From: a virus
Virus record (IMG/VR): IMGVR_UViG_3300032050_001025
Coordinates: 1-20,388 of that record
Length of the DNA: 20,388 bases
Direction: 5' to 3' (one strand)
Shown here: piece by piece, positions 6,751-11,543 of the stretch
Numbering within the stretch: position 1 is the first letter of the stretch
How the letters are laid out: each line of letters opens with the position of its first letter
The notes under the pieces: model-generated
Databases searched by the model: none
The model's input: only the letters and a program-made list of their open reading frames with translations
Told to the model about the DNA's origin: nothing
Position numbers and translations under genes: made by a program

Positions 6751-7674
6751 CTATCGGGCGCTGTAGTGAACTCGTGGGGGATACTGGTTCTGTTGCTTAC
6801 TCCGCTCCTCATTAAGACGCTGTGTATACAGCGCAAAGAGTTGACGGACAGCGGTATTGCTTGCGCCAAATGGGCGCTTCGCATCAATCTCATCAGCCTG
6901 TGGGCTGTACTGGGCAGCACGGGCTGGGTCTAGGTATTGCAATAATCTGTATGCAGCACCAAGAATAACTACATCCTTAGTACTTTCTGGTAATCCAGTT
7001 TGTGTAGTGTAGTCCTGGCTAGTAGAAGTAAAGACCGATGGGCTAGTTGCATACATAACTTTGACAGTTCTACCAGCAATAATTACATCACCAATAGTGA
7101 TGGTCTGGCTATTAGAACCCCAAGTATTTACATCTGCAAATGGGTCAAAATCCCAACGCTTGACACGTATCCATTCTTTTGTAGGACCAATGTCTTGCCA
7201 AGAAATAGCAAGGATATTTTCAATACTAAGATTCTCAAATTCATAGGTGGTTACAGCAGCGTTATATGTGAATGTGGTTTGCTTTGTGGCAAAGACTGCA
7301 CCACCAACTGCGTGGATAGTGTCATTAATAGCCTTCTGAATACTTGCCCGTGGGAAGATTGGGCTAACAGTTACCTTTGCATCTACAGCGTGGGTGGTAG
7401 CAGTGGTACCCAGATAGCCACGTCCGTATGGTGAGATAGTTGCAGTATTAGCAACACGGTCTACTGAGTCTACCCATAGCAATTCACTATCAATCTCAAT
7501 AACACCTTTGCCTACATCTTGCGTAGAACCTAGGCTAAGAATTAGCGGCGAAGAACTAGGGGAAGTTAAAGTAGTGACAGCAGCAGTCAAATATGTAGAG
7601 CGGTCTTGCTGATAAGTATATCCAGATAAGTTAATCTGGACTTCGTCCATCATCTGCGCCAAGGTATATGTCAT
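6751..7674 (-). CDS. Putative head-tail connector or tail adaptor protein
   Basis: A 307-residue protein starting MTYTLAQMMDEVQINLSGYT. Residues 31-104 form a beta module with VIEIDSELLWVDSV and YGRGYLGTTATTHAVDAKVT, a pattern found in several phage virion proteins and also at the N-terminus of the fibre encoded next. The remainder alternates helix (SIQKAINDTIHAVGG) and strand (TYEFENLSIENILAISW) and ends in a long helical tail with LGAAYRLLQYLDPARAAQ and RQLFALYTQRLNEERSKQQ, finishing PPRVHYSAR. The helical start, beta core and basic helical end, plus its place between capsid and fibre genes, suggest an adaptor or tail-tube protein of a short-tailed phage. I do not recognise a specific named family. 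Its ATG overlaps the previous stop by four bases (ATGA). Confidence 0.68.
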   Translation of the reverse strand: MTYTLAQMMDEVQINLSGYTYQQDRSTYLTAAVTTLTSPSSSPLILSLGSTQDVGKGVIEIDSELLWVDSVDRVANTATISPYGRGYLGTTATTHAVDAKVTVSPIFPRASIQKAINDTIHAVGGAVFATKQTTFTYNAAVTTYEFENLSIENILAISWQDIGPTKEWIRVKRWDFDPFADVNTWGSNSQTITIGDVIIAGRTVKVMYATSPSVFTSTSQDYTTQTGLPESTKDVVILGAAYRLLQYLDPARAAQYSPQADEIDAKRPFGASNTAVRQLFALYTQRLNEERSKQQNQYPPRVHYSAR

Positions 7675-7946
7675 AGGTTAATGCTCCTTAAAGCGTCAGT
7701 AGGGGAAAGGTCTGTTGTCCCAGCGAGTTCATTACAGATTCCGCCCAGTGCTTTATAGTCATCTGGTTGGCGGTTAGCATCTGCGGCTTTATTCAAGGCA
7801 CCAAGCAACGCTAGTCCAGTAGTGCCTGCATACTCATTAGCAGCCTGAACTGGTGCTACATAGTCTGCAATTGCTGGATATGTCCCACCATTAGCAAGCC
7901 TATTCAACTCGCTAGTAAATGAACTACCTGCTGTGCCTGTTGCCAT
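7671..7946 (-). CDS. Small helical phage protein (91 aa)
   Basis: A 91-residue protein, MATGTAGSSFTSELNRLANG, with a Gly/Thr-rich N-terminus followed by helices (YVAPVQAANEYAG, GLALLGALNKAADANRQ) and ending LSPTDALRSINL. It is not basic, unlike its upstream neighbours. The segment LALLGALNKAA is modestly hydrophobic but too short and polar-flanked to call a membrane anchor. The start shares one base with the preceding stop (TAATG), with AAAGG six bases or so before it, and its stop overlaps the connector gene's ATG. This overlap suggests translational coupling and a role in the same assembly step, for instance as a head-completion or connector-associated protein. No family is recognised. Confidence 0.75.
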   Translation of the reverse strand: MATGTAGSSFTSELNRLANGGTYPAIADYVAPVQAANEYAGTTGLALLGALNKAADANRQPDDYKALGGICNELAGTTDLSPTDALRSINL

Positions 7947-8104
7947 TACTTGCCTTTCTTCTTTAGTACTGCTGCGTTATCTACAAGGTTGGGGTATGGA
8001 CGTCCCGCTGCTTTAGCACGTTTCTTTGCTGCAGCCTTTTGTGCTGGTGTTAATTTTTTAGATGTCTTCTTTGGGTTCTTCTTATCCCAGAATGCTTTCT
8101 TCAC
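7946..8104 (-). CDS. Lys-rich mini-protein (52 aa)
   Basis: A 52-residue gene starting with GTG that overlaps the previous TGA by four bases (GTGA). The protein reads MKKAFWDKKNPKKTSKKLTP, then a helical AQKAAAKKRAKAAGRPYPNL and the tail VDNAAVLKKKGK. About a third of residues are Lys or Arg, giving a strongly basic, histone-tail-like composition with one helix. AAGGTG lies just upstream of two consecutive GTG codons at 8107 and 8104; I prefer 8104 because of the overlap. The short tail of the upstream gene ends VKW at the same place. Basic mini-proteins like this recur in aquatic phage capsid modules. DNA or capsid-interior binding is an inference from charge alone. Confidence 0.72.
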   Translation of the reverse strand: MKKAFWDKKNPKKTSKKLTPAQKAAAKKRAKAAGRPYPNLVDNAAVLKKKGK

Positions 8105-8400
8105 CACTTCACCTTGTCTGCCCAGTAGGCTGCACTCATCTTGCCCTTAGCAATATTTTTACTATGACGTGCCTTAAAAGATGCACGCTTCTTCTTCATA
8201 CGGTCTGACTCTCCAGCCTTCGGAGCACCTGCTGTCTTAGCGCCTTGCTCACCAAATCGGATTGTTTTAACTTGGTCGCCTGACTTGGCGACTACGATAT
8301 GGCTTTTAGTTGGGTGATTAGGCGTACGCTTTGGTTTATTAAAACCAGATACACCAGCCCTCTTAAGCCTTGGGTCCGCTTTCTTTGCCATATTCCCCAT
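8101..8400 (-). CDS. Basic phage protein (99 aa) with RxSFKARH...AxYW motif
   Basis: A 99-residue basic protein starting MGNMAKKADPRLKRAGVSGF. The N-terminal half is Pro/Lys-rich (NKPKRTPNHPTKS), the middle has a short strand pair (HIVVAKSGDQVKTIRFGEQG), and the C-terminus carries KKKRASFKARHSKNIA followed by AAYWADKVKW. The block with SFKARH and a closing YW motif recurs in small basic proteins of many phages; a Zn or nucleic-acid role has been suggested to me only by composition, and only one His-containing site is visible here. AGGA four bases before the ATG at 8400 favours that start, but an ATG at 8391 is possible. Either start overlaps the upstream gene out of frame, by 38 or 29 bases. 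Coding is well supported; function is unknown. Confidence 0.77.
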   Translation of the reverse strand: MGNMAKKADPRLKRAGVSGFNKPKRTPNHPTKSHIVVAKSGDQVKTIRFGEQGAKTAGAPKAGESDRMKKKRASFKARHSKNIAKGKMSAAYWADKVKW

Positions 8401-8512
8401 ACTTTCCTAGTACTGCTCTTACTGTTCCATTCTTGTTTAACCGCACCACGTAGCCGTCTTTGATTTGAACAGAATTAAATCCGCGGTGCGGTTTGTATTT
8501 TCCTGATGACAT
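8363..8512 (-). CDS. Small basic phage protein (49 aa)
   Basis: A 49-residue gene, MSSGKYKPHRGFNSVQIKDG, continuing YVVRLNKNGTVRAVLGKYGE and ending YGKESGPKA. The core VQIKDGYVVRLNKNGTVRAVLG reads as three short strands with a Gly turn, unlike the helical Lys-rich neighbours. The ATG shares one base with the previous TAA (TAATG). Its 3' end runs 38 bases into the next gene in a different frame, the largest overlap in the operon. The KYKPHRGF start and strand pattern resemble small proteins I associate with uncultured phages, which supports coding despite the size. It may be a minor capsid or DNA-associated protein; no function is established. Confidence 0.68.
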   Translation of the reverse strand: MSSGKYKPHRGFNSVQIKDGYVVRLNKNGTVRAVLGKYGEYGKESGPKA

Positions 8513-8691
8513 TACTTCTTCTTAGCCTTGCCTTTAACCTTCTTGAGGTTTGGGTTCTTCTTCTTGGCTGCTGCTGAGGCTTTCCGAGCACCAGCCGCAA
8601 GGATTGCTCCTGCACGCTCCATAGAGATACCCTGTTTTTTGGCAATTTGTGATTGGGCTTTTTTGAATCCCATTCCTTTTTTTGCTTTCAT
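8512..8691 (-). CDS. Lys-rich helical mini-protein (59 aa)
   Basis: A 59-residue gene reading MKAKKGMGFKKAQSQIAKKQ, then GISMERAGAILAAGARKASA and a Lys-rich tail ending KVKGKAKKK. The central part (GFKKAQSQIAKKQGISMERAGAILAAGAR) looks like two short helices separated by a Gly turn, in the manner of a helix-turn-helix-sized unit, flanked by basic tails. Ile, Leu and Ala positions are consistent with a folded core. The ATG overlaps the preceding TGA by one base (TGATG); AGGAG lies about ten bases upstream. The design, a small helical core with Lys tails, would suit nucleic-acid binding, but this is inferred only from composition and not from a recognised family. Confidence 0.73.
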   Translation of the reverse strand: MKAKKGMGFKKAQSQIAKKQGISMERAGAILAAGARKASAAAKKKNPNLKKVKGKAKKK

Positions 8692-8894
8692 CAGTTGGTT
8701 GCTCCTAACGGGTAGGCACCAGTCTTTTTAGCAATCTGTTCTTTAATCTTACGGATATTGCCAGGGGTTACTTTGCCTTGGTCCATCATCTTCTGAAATA
8801 AATCTTCTGCCATCTGAGACTTTTTCTCATCAGCAGCAGCATTCTTTTGTTTGATTTCCTTGGCTGTCATACCTGGTCTAATTCTGCCTGGCAT
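8691..8894 (-). CDS. Charged helical mini-protein (67 aa)
   Basis: A 67-residue protein, MPGRIRPGMTAKEIKQKNAA, followed by ADEKKSQMAEDLFQKMMDQG and KVTPGNIRKIKEQIAKKTGA, ending YPLGATN. It is predicted to be mostly helical, with an acidic/basic mixed surface and a proline-glycine break near residue 43, giving a helical hairpin. It is less basic overall than its neighbours. The start lies two bases after the previous stop; the upstream sequence is AAGAAGAAGAAATAACT, a poor ribosome site, so translation probably depends on coupling from the upstream gene. It sits in the run of small genes between capsid and connector. Function unknown. Confidence 0.7.
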   Translation of the reverse strand: MPGRIRPGMTAKEIKQKNAAADEKKSQMAEDLFQKMMDQGKVTPGNIRKIKEQIAKKTGAYPLGATN

Positions 8895-8896
8895 AG

Positions 8897-9079
8897 TTAT
8901 TTCTTCTTCTTCTTAGAAGCAGCCTTCTTCATTTTCTTGGCTGCCATCTTTTTAGCGCCCATCTTCATTTCCATTTTCTTTTCAGCCTTTGATTCCATCT
9001 TCTCGCCCATAGCGTAAGACTTGGCTGCCTTCTTGCCTTTTGCTGTGTAAGGGAACTTCTTTCCATTTACCATTGGCAT
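8897..9079 (-). CDS. Met/Lys-rich mini-protein (60 aa) with polylysine C-terminus
   Basis: A 60-residue protein starting MPMVNGKKFPYTAKGKKAAK. After the short N-terminal GKKFPYTAKG turn, the rest is an extended helix built from Lys, Met, Ala and Glu, ending KKMKKAASKKKKK. It has nine Met residues by my count, an unusual proportion, and many Lys. The start is supported by AGGAG seven bases upstream. The GKKFPYTxxG head followed by an Ala/Lys tail is a design I associate with small proteins in phage capsid modules; the tail resembles linker-histone tails. DNA charge neutralisation inside the head, or scaffold/capsid interaction, are both possible. A Lys-rich low-complexity artefact is unlikely given its tight fit and ribosome site. 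Confidence 0.72.
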   Translation of the reverse strand: MPMVNGKKFPYTAKGKKAAKSYAMGEKMESKAEKKMEMKMGAKKMAAKKMKKAASKKKKK

Positions 9080-9081
9080 AG

Positions 9082-9393
9082 TTATGCTCCTATTTCTTTC
9101 ATCACTGCTGCTGTTTGTTTGTTGATTGACTTGGCTGGTGGCATCTTGTTGCCGTTATACGGCTTACCTAATACTTCACTAGCCTTGACTGCCTCTTGAA
9201 TCTTCGCCATAGAAGTTCCATTTGGCTGAATGCCTTGGGCTCTAGCCTCTTTATAGGCATTCAATTCTGCGTTAAATGCTTTATTCGGCATATTGCGCCG
9301 ACTATCAGCATCACCTGCGTTCATCTGAACGCTCATCCCCTTGCATCCAAAGCAGCCATCTACATACTCTGGATGGTATTCCCAGTGCTTCAT
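9082..9393 (-). CDS. Phage protein with CxxC motif (103 aa)
   Basis: A 103-residue protein, MKHWEYHPEYVDGCFGCKGM. The N-terminus has His3, His7, Cys14 and Cys17, which could form one metal site (HPEYVDGCFGC), and no second Cys pair follows. After a Met/Asn-rich turn, residues 36-75 are a helix-rich segment (FNAELNAYKEARAQGIQPNG, then AKIQEAVKASEVLG) and the end is KSINKQTAAVMKEIGA. The combination of CFGC near the start with a central AYKEARxQGIQP and AVKASE block occurs in small proteins of actinobacterial and uncultured phages as far as I recall. Function is unknown. The ATG overlaps the previous stop by four bases (ATGA). Confidence 0.76.
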   Translation of the reverse strand: MKHWEYHPEYVDGCFGCKGMSVQMNAGDADSRRNMPNKAFNAELNAYKEARAQGIQPNGTSMAKIQEAVKASEVLGKPYNGNKMPPAKSINKQTAAVMKEIGA

Positions 9394-9662
9394 AGTGCAG
9401 TAAAGTTACTTTCTGTTACTCCTACATTGCCAGCAATAAGCGCTGCTTTAGTAGCATCATCTACAGTATGGTTATAGCCACCCTGATAAATCTCAGGATA
9501 TGTTGCATAGTCACTATCTTGTAGATAACGAACCTGTGCATAGTCACCATCGGTATCTCTAACAATAGTTATACCGCGGTCTATCTTGTAGAAATGAAAT
9601 AGACGAGACTGACCAGCAGGTCCTTCTTCTACTGTTGGTGTTTTAAATAACCAATTAGTCAT
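9390..9662 (-). CDS. Small phage protein (90 aa), first gene after the capsid gene
   Basis: The frame is open from 9719, but AGGAGG four bases before the ATG at 9662 fixes the start there, outside the hairpin that follows the capsid gene. The 90 residues begin MTNWLFKTPTVEEGPAGQSR and continue LFHFYKIDRGITIVRDTDGD, with VRYLQDSDYATYPEIYQGGY and a C-terminal DDATKAALIAGNVGV. The pattern is a beta-rich core with aromatic strands and a short C-terminal helix. I associate such NWLFKTPTVEEGP proteins with phage head modules but know no assigned function; a head-completion, capsid-decoration or adaptor role is possible. The strong ribosome site suggests it is made at a high level, like the capsid protein. 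Confidence 0.78.
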   Translation of the reverse strand: MTNWLFKTPTVEEGPAGQSRLFHFYKIDRGITIVRDTDGDYAQVRYLQDSDYATYPEIYQGGYNHTVDDATKAALIAGNVGVTESNFTAL

Positions 9663-9666
9663 AAGT

Positions 9667-9672
9667 CCTCCT
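9667..9672 (-). promoter_or_regulatory. Consensus ribosome binding site (AGGAGG) for the 90-aa gene
   Basis: AGGAGG ends four bases before the ATG at 9662. It is a full-consensus Shine-Dalgarno sequence and decides the start of the 90-residue gene against an in-frame ATG at 9719 that would place 19 extra codons through the upstream hairpin. Confidence 0.85.
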
Positions 9673-9689
9673 AGTGAACTCACCCCAAA

Positions 9690-9709
9690 GGGATAGGTTG
9701 CCCTATCCC
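9690..9709 (-). terminator. Hairpin with GCAA tetraloop after the capsid gene (terminator or attenuator)
   Basis: On the minus strand GGGATAGG pairs perfectly with CCTATCCC around a GCAA loop, a GNRA-type stable tetraloop, and two further G-U pairs can extend the stem. It lies 14 bases after the capsid stop codon. It is followed by only three T residues and then GGGG, so it is a weak intrinsic terminator. Partial termination or 3'-end protection of the abundant capsid message is the likely role. Confidence 0.72.
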
Positions 9710-9723
9710 CCAGAGTCAATCAA

Positions 9724-10920
9724 CTAGAGAGCAGCGATTGAAGAACCAGTTTCAATACGATACAACGCTTCTTCACGGTAACGTGCAAAGCCGAGTACGC
9801 CGTACCAACCCATTGGGCGGAAGCGCATCAACTTATCGGTTACGTTTCCGATAACGATGTGTGGTTCTTCTGCAACAGCCTCAGCAAGTGCTTGCTGTCC
9901 GCAGAGGAGAGTATCAAATACACGGGTTACTGGAGTTACAGTAAGAGTAGTTGTAACTGCAGCAGTAAATGCTGTATCTACAGTAATGGTTGTGGTTGAA
10001 CCAGATGTGCTAATAGCAGTAATCTTGGTACCAGAAGCAATACCTGTTGCAGCAATCTTGTCTCCAACTTCAGCACGTGTTGCAATTACTGAAGTAGAAG
10101 AAACACCAACTGTGAAGCCAGCAGAAGCGCCGTTTACAGTAGGTGTAGTTGTAGCAAGAGCGGTCTGGTCTGCACCATCCTTAGCAGATGGGATACGTGA
10201 AGATTCAACGAAGAATGCACCTTCGTAGTCTCCGATTTCGCCAGCCCAAATCTTGTCTGCAGCAGGTGCAGTTTGTGCGTGGACGAAGTTCCAGCCCATA
10301 TTTCCAGTTTCTGCACGAAGGTCGTGTGAAACTTCTGGGTGAATACCGCACCAGTAATAAGAGCCACGGCGAGCCTTAGCCTTATTTGCACGCAACTTAG
10401 CAACAGCCTTGCGGATGTCTGCTGAGTCAATCGTATCAGATGCAGTGATGGTTGCTGTAGAAGTACGAGCACCACCGTAAATTACGTTTGTTCCGCCAAT
10501 AAGAGTTGTTGACACAACATCATCAATAGAATCAGCAAGGTTGTATGCAATGATATTTGCAATTGCTGGGTCTACATCTGCGAGTGAGAATAACTCAAGA
10601 GCGCGGGTTACGAGAACTGCGTTACCGTACTCATTAAGAGTAATAGTGACGGAAGTTGGGGTTGTGAGCGCTACTGCATCTGGGTCTGTTGTCTCAGATA
10701 GAGTAGAGGTCTTTGGGTCAAGGTCAACGTAGCGTTGTAGAACAACGGTTGAACCTGGGAATGCTTGGCGAGCAGGACGTTTGTCTGCGACAGAACGAAG
10801 TAGTGGTTCTGAACGGAGAGCAAACTCTAGAAGACGGTCATACGCCTTCTGTACTAGACCTGCACCACCAACGGAACCTCCGAGTGAGGAGGCACCAGTA
10901 TCGGTATATGCGTTAGGCAT
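9724..10920 (-). CDS. Major capsid protein, N4-gp56-like, with inserted beta domain
   Basis: A 398-residue HK97-fold-type capsid protein of the N4 gp56 family. Family-like features are the N-terminal VQKAYDRLLEFALRSEPLLR (23-42), the PGSTVVLQRY strand (55-64), TPTSVTITLNEYGNAVLVTR (87-106), the long helix AIANIIAYNLADSIDDVVST (119-138), DIRKAVAKLRANKAKARRG (168-186), YYWCGIHPEVSHDLRAE (188-204), GEIGDYEGAFFVESSRIP (227-244) and the C-terminal CGQQALAEAVAEEPHIVIG (340-358). Residues about 257-330 are Thr/Ser/Ala-rich and beta-like, interrupting the region between ESSRIP and the GQQALAEA helix; I read this as an insertion domain. The start has GGAGGTGA seven bases upstream, the strongest ribosome site of the operon together with the following gene. 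Preceded by scaffold, followed by a hairpin: a standard high-expression capsid unit. Confidence 0.9.
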   Translation of the reverse strand: MPNAYTDTGASSLGGSVGGAGLVQKAYDRLLEFALRSEPLLRSVADKRPARQAFPGSTVVLQRYVDLDPKTSTLSETTDPDAVALTTPTSVTITLNEYGNAVLVTRALELFSLADVDPAIANIIAYNLADSIDDVVSTTLIGGTNVIYGGARTSTATITASDTIDSADIRKAVAKLRANKAKARRGSYYWCGIHPEVSHDLRAETGNMGWNFVHAQTAPAADKIWAGEIGDYEGAFFVESSRIPSAKDGADQTALATTTPTVNGASAGFTVGVSSTSVIATRAEVGDKIAATGIASGTKITAISTSGSTTTITVDTAFTAAVTTTLTVTPVTRVFDTLLCGQQALAEAVAEEPHIVIGNVTDKLMRFRPMGWYGVLGFARYREEALYRIETGSSIAAL

Positions 10921-10926
10921 TGAGTT

Positions 10927-10942
10927 GTCACCTCCAAGTGAC
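10927..10942 (-). promoter_or_regulatory. Capsid-gene ribosome site within a small hairpin
   Basis: On the minus strand GTCAC-TTGGAG-GTGAC forms a five-base-pair stem with a six-base loop. The Shine-Dalgarno element GGAGGTGA (10928-10935) spans the loop and the 3' arm, and the ATG follows seven bases later. The stem is weak, so it may simply present the site rather than block it. Confidence 0.5.
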
Positions 10943-10952
10943 TATGAACGGA

Positions 10953-11423
10953 TTAGGAATTGCGTAGAAGATTCATTAAATCATCAATAGAGTCGGCATT
11001 TTCTAGTTGTCGCTCTAAATCTACGGCTTTGTCTGGAGCAATACCGCCTTGGGTAAGAATGTCTTGCTGACGCAAAGTCGCAAGATTCTGCTGCGTATCT
11101 TCATTCTGAACCTGTGGGTTGTAGCCAATTAAATCTCCGTTATCACGGAGCCAAGAGTCAATAGACTCCTCAGTGGCTTCCTGCACATCTTTCAAAATAA
11201 GTCTTGCAGCCTTAGCGTTTACTCCCTTTTTTGCTAGGACTTCTGCGACGGTCTTTTCCTTCTTCTCCTTGAGGAATCCTTCAAGTTGTTCGGAAAGTTC
11301 CTTGATACGCTTCTCATCAGCACGCTTGGCTTTTCTTAGTTTTTTAACTAAGTCATCGCCAGAGAGTTGATGGTCTGGTGTATCTTGTTCGTCGTCTTCT
11401 TCATCCCAGTAGTTGTTGCTCAT
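10953..11423 (-). CDS. Capsid scaffolding protein
   Basis: A 156-residue protein immediately before the capsid gene, the classic scaffold position. It begins MSNNYWDEEDDEQDTPDHQL, strongly acidic, followed by a highly charged coiled coil (about 25-60: LVKKLRKAKRADEKRIKELS and following), a helical middle (AEVLAKKGVNAKAARLILKD), and a C-terminal helix ending DSIDDLMNLLRNS. All of this matches the length and helical, charged design of phage scaffolds, whose C-terminal helix usually binds the capsid subunit. No protease motif is visible, so it is not an evident scaffold-protease fusion. An in-frame GTG at 11432 exists, but AAGGGTGG placed just before the ATG at 11423 favours the ATG. Identity rests on position and architecture rather than on a sequence signature. 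Confidence 0.82.
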   Translation of the reverse strand: MSNNYWDEEDDEQDTPDHQLSGDDLVKKLRKAKRADEKRIKELSEQLEGFLKEKKEKTVAEVLAKKGVNAKAARLILKDVQEATEESIDSWLRDNGDLIGYNPQVQNEDTQQNLATLRQQDILTQGGIAPDKAVDLERQLENADSIDDLMNLLRNS

Positions 11424-11453
11424 AGCAACCACCCTTTCTATCGTTAGTTAGTC

Positions 11454-11496
11454 GCAAGCCACAGTTCTGTCCAGGGGTTGACAGGCTGGCTCTTGC
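11454..11496 (-). promoter_or_regulatory. Stem-loop in the leader of the scaffold-capsid unit
   Basis: The 120-base gap from 11424 to 11543 is the longest non-coding stretch here and is visibly GC-richer than its surroundings. On the minus strand GCAAG pairs with CTTGC, CCA with TGG across a two-base bulge, and CTGTC with GACAG around an eight-base loop, giving a two-part stem of 13 pairs. It lacks a following T run, so it is not an intrinsic terminator. It could be an RNA-processing or stability element. I found no convincing promoter on the minus strand in this gap. Confidence 0.45.
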
Positions 11497-11543
11497 TACC
11501 AGTCTTATACACCGCGTGGGGCTGGTTGGTCCACGTCGGGAAT

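Noticed and set aside
8897-9079. Polylysine-rich frame as a low-complexity artefact
   Set aside because: Kept as a gene because it has AGGAG at seven bases, fits exactly between neighbours and has a structured N-terminal head.
9663-9719. Longer 109-residue version of the first gene after the capsid
   Set aside because: It would translate through the hairpin and ignore the consensus AGGAGG just before the ATG at 9662.
11424-11432. GTG start adding three residues to the scaffold protein
   Set aside because: The GTG forms part of the ribosome site for the ATG at 11423.
11478-11513. Plus-strand TTGACA with a TATA-like element, a possible antisense promoter
   Set aside because: The spacing to any -10-like hexamer is 19 to 20 bases and no plus-strand gene follows; probably chance within the GC-richer stem region.
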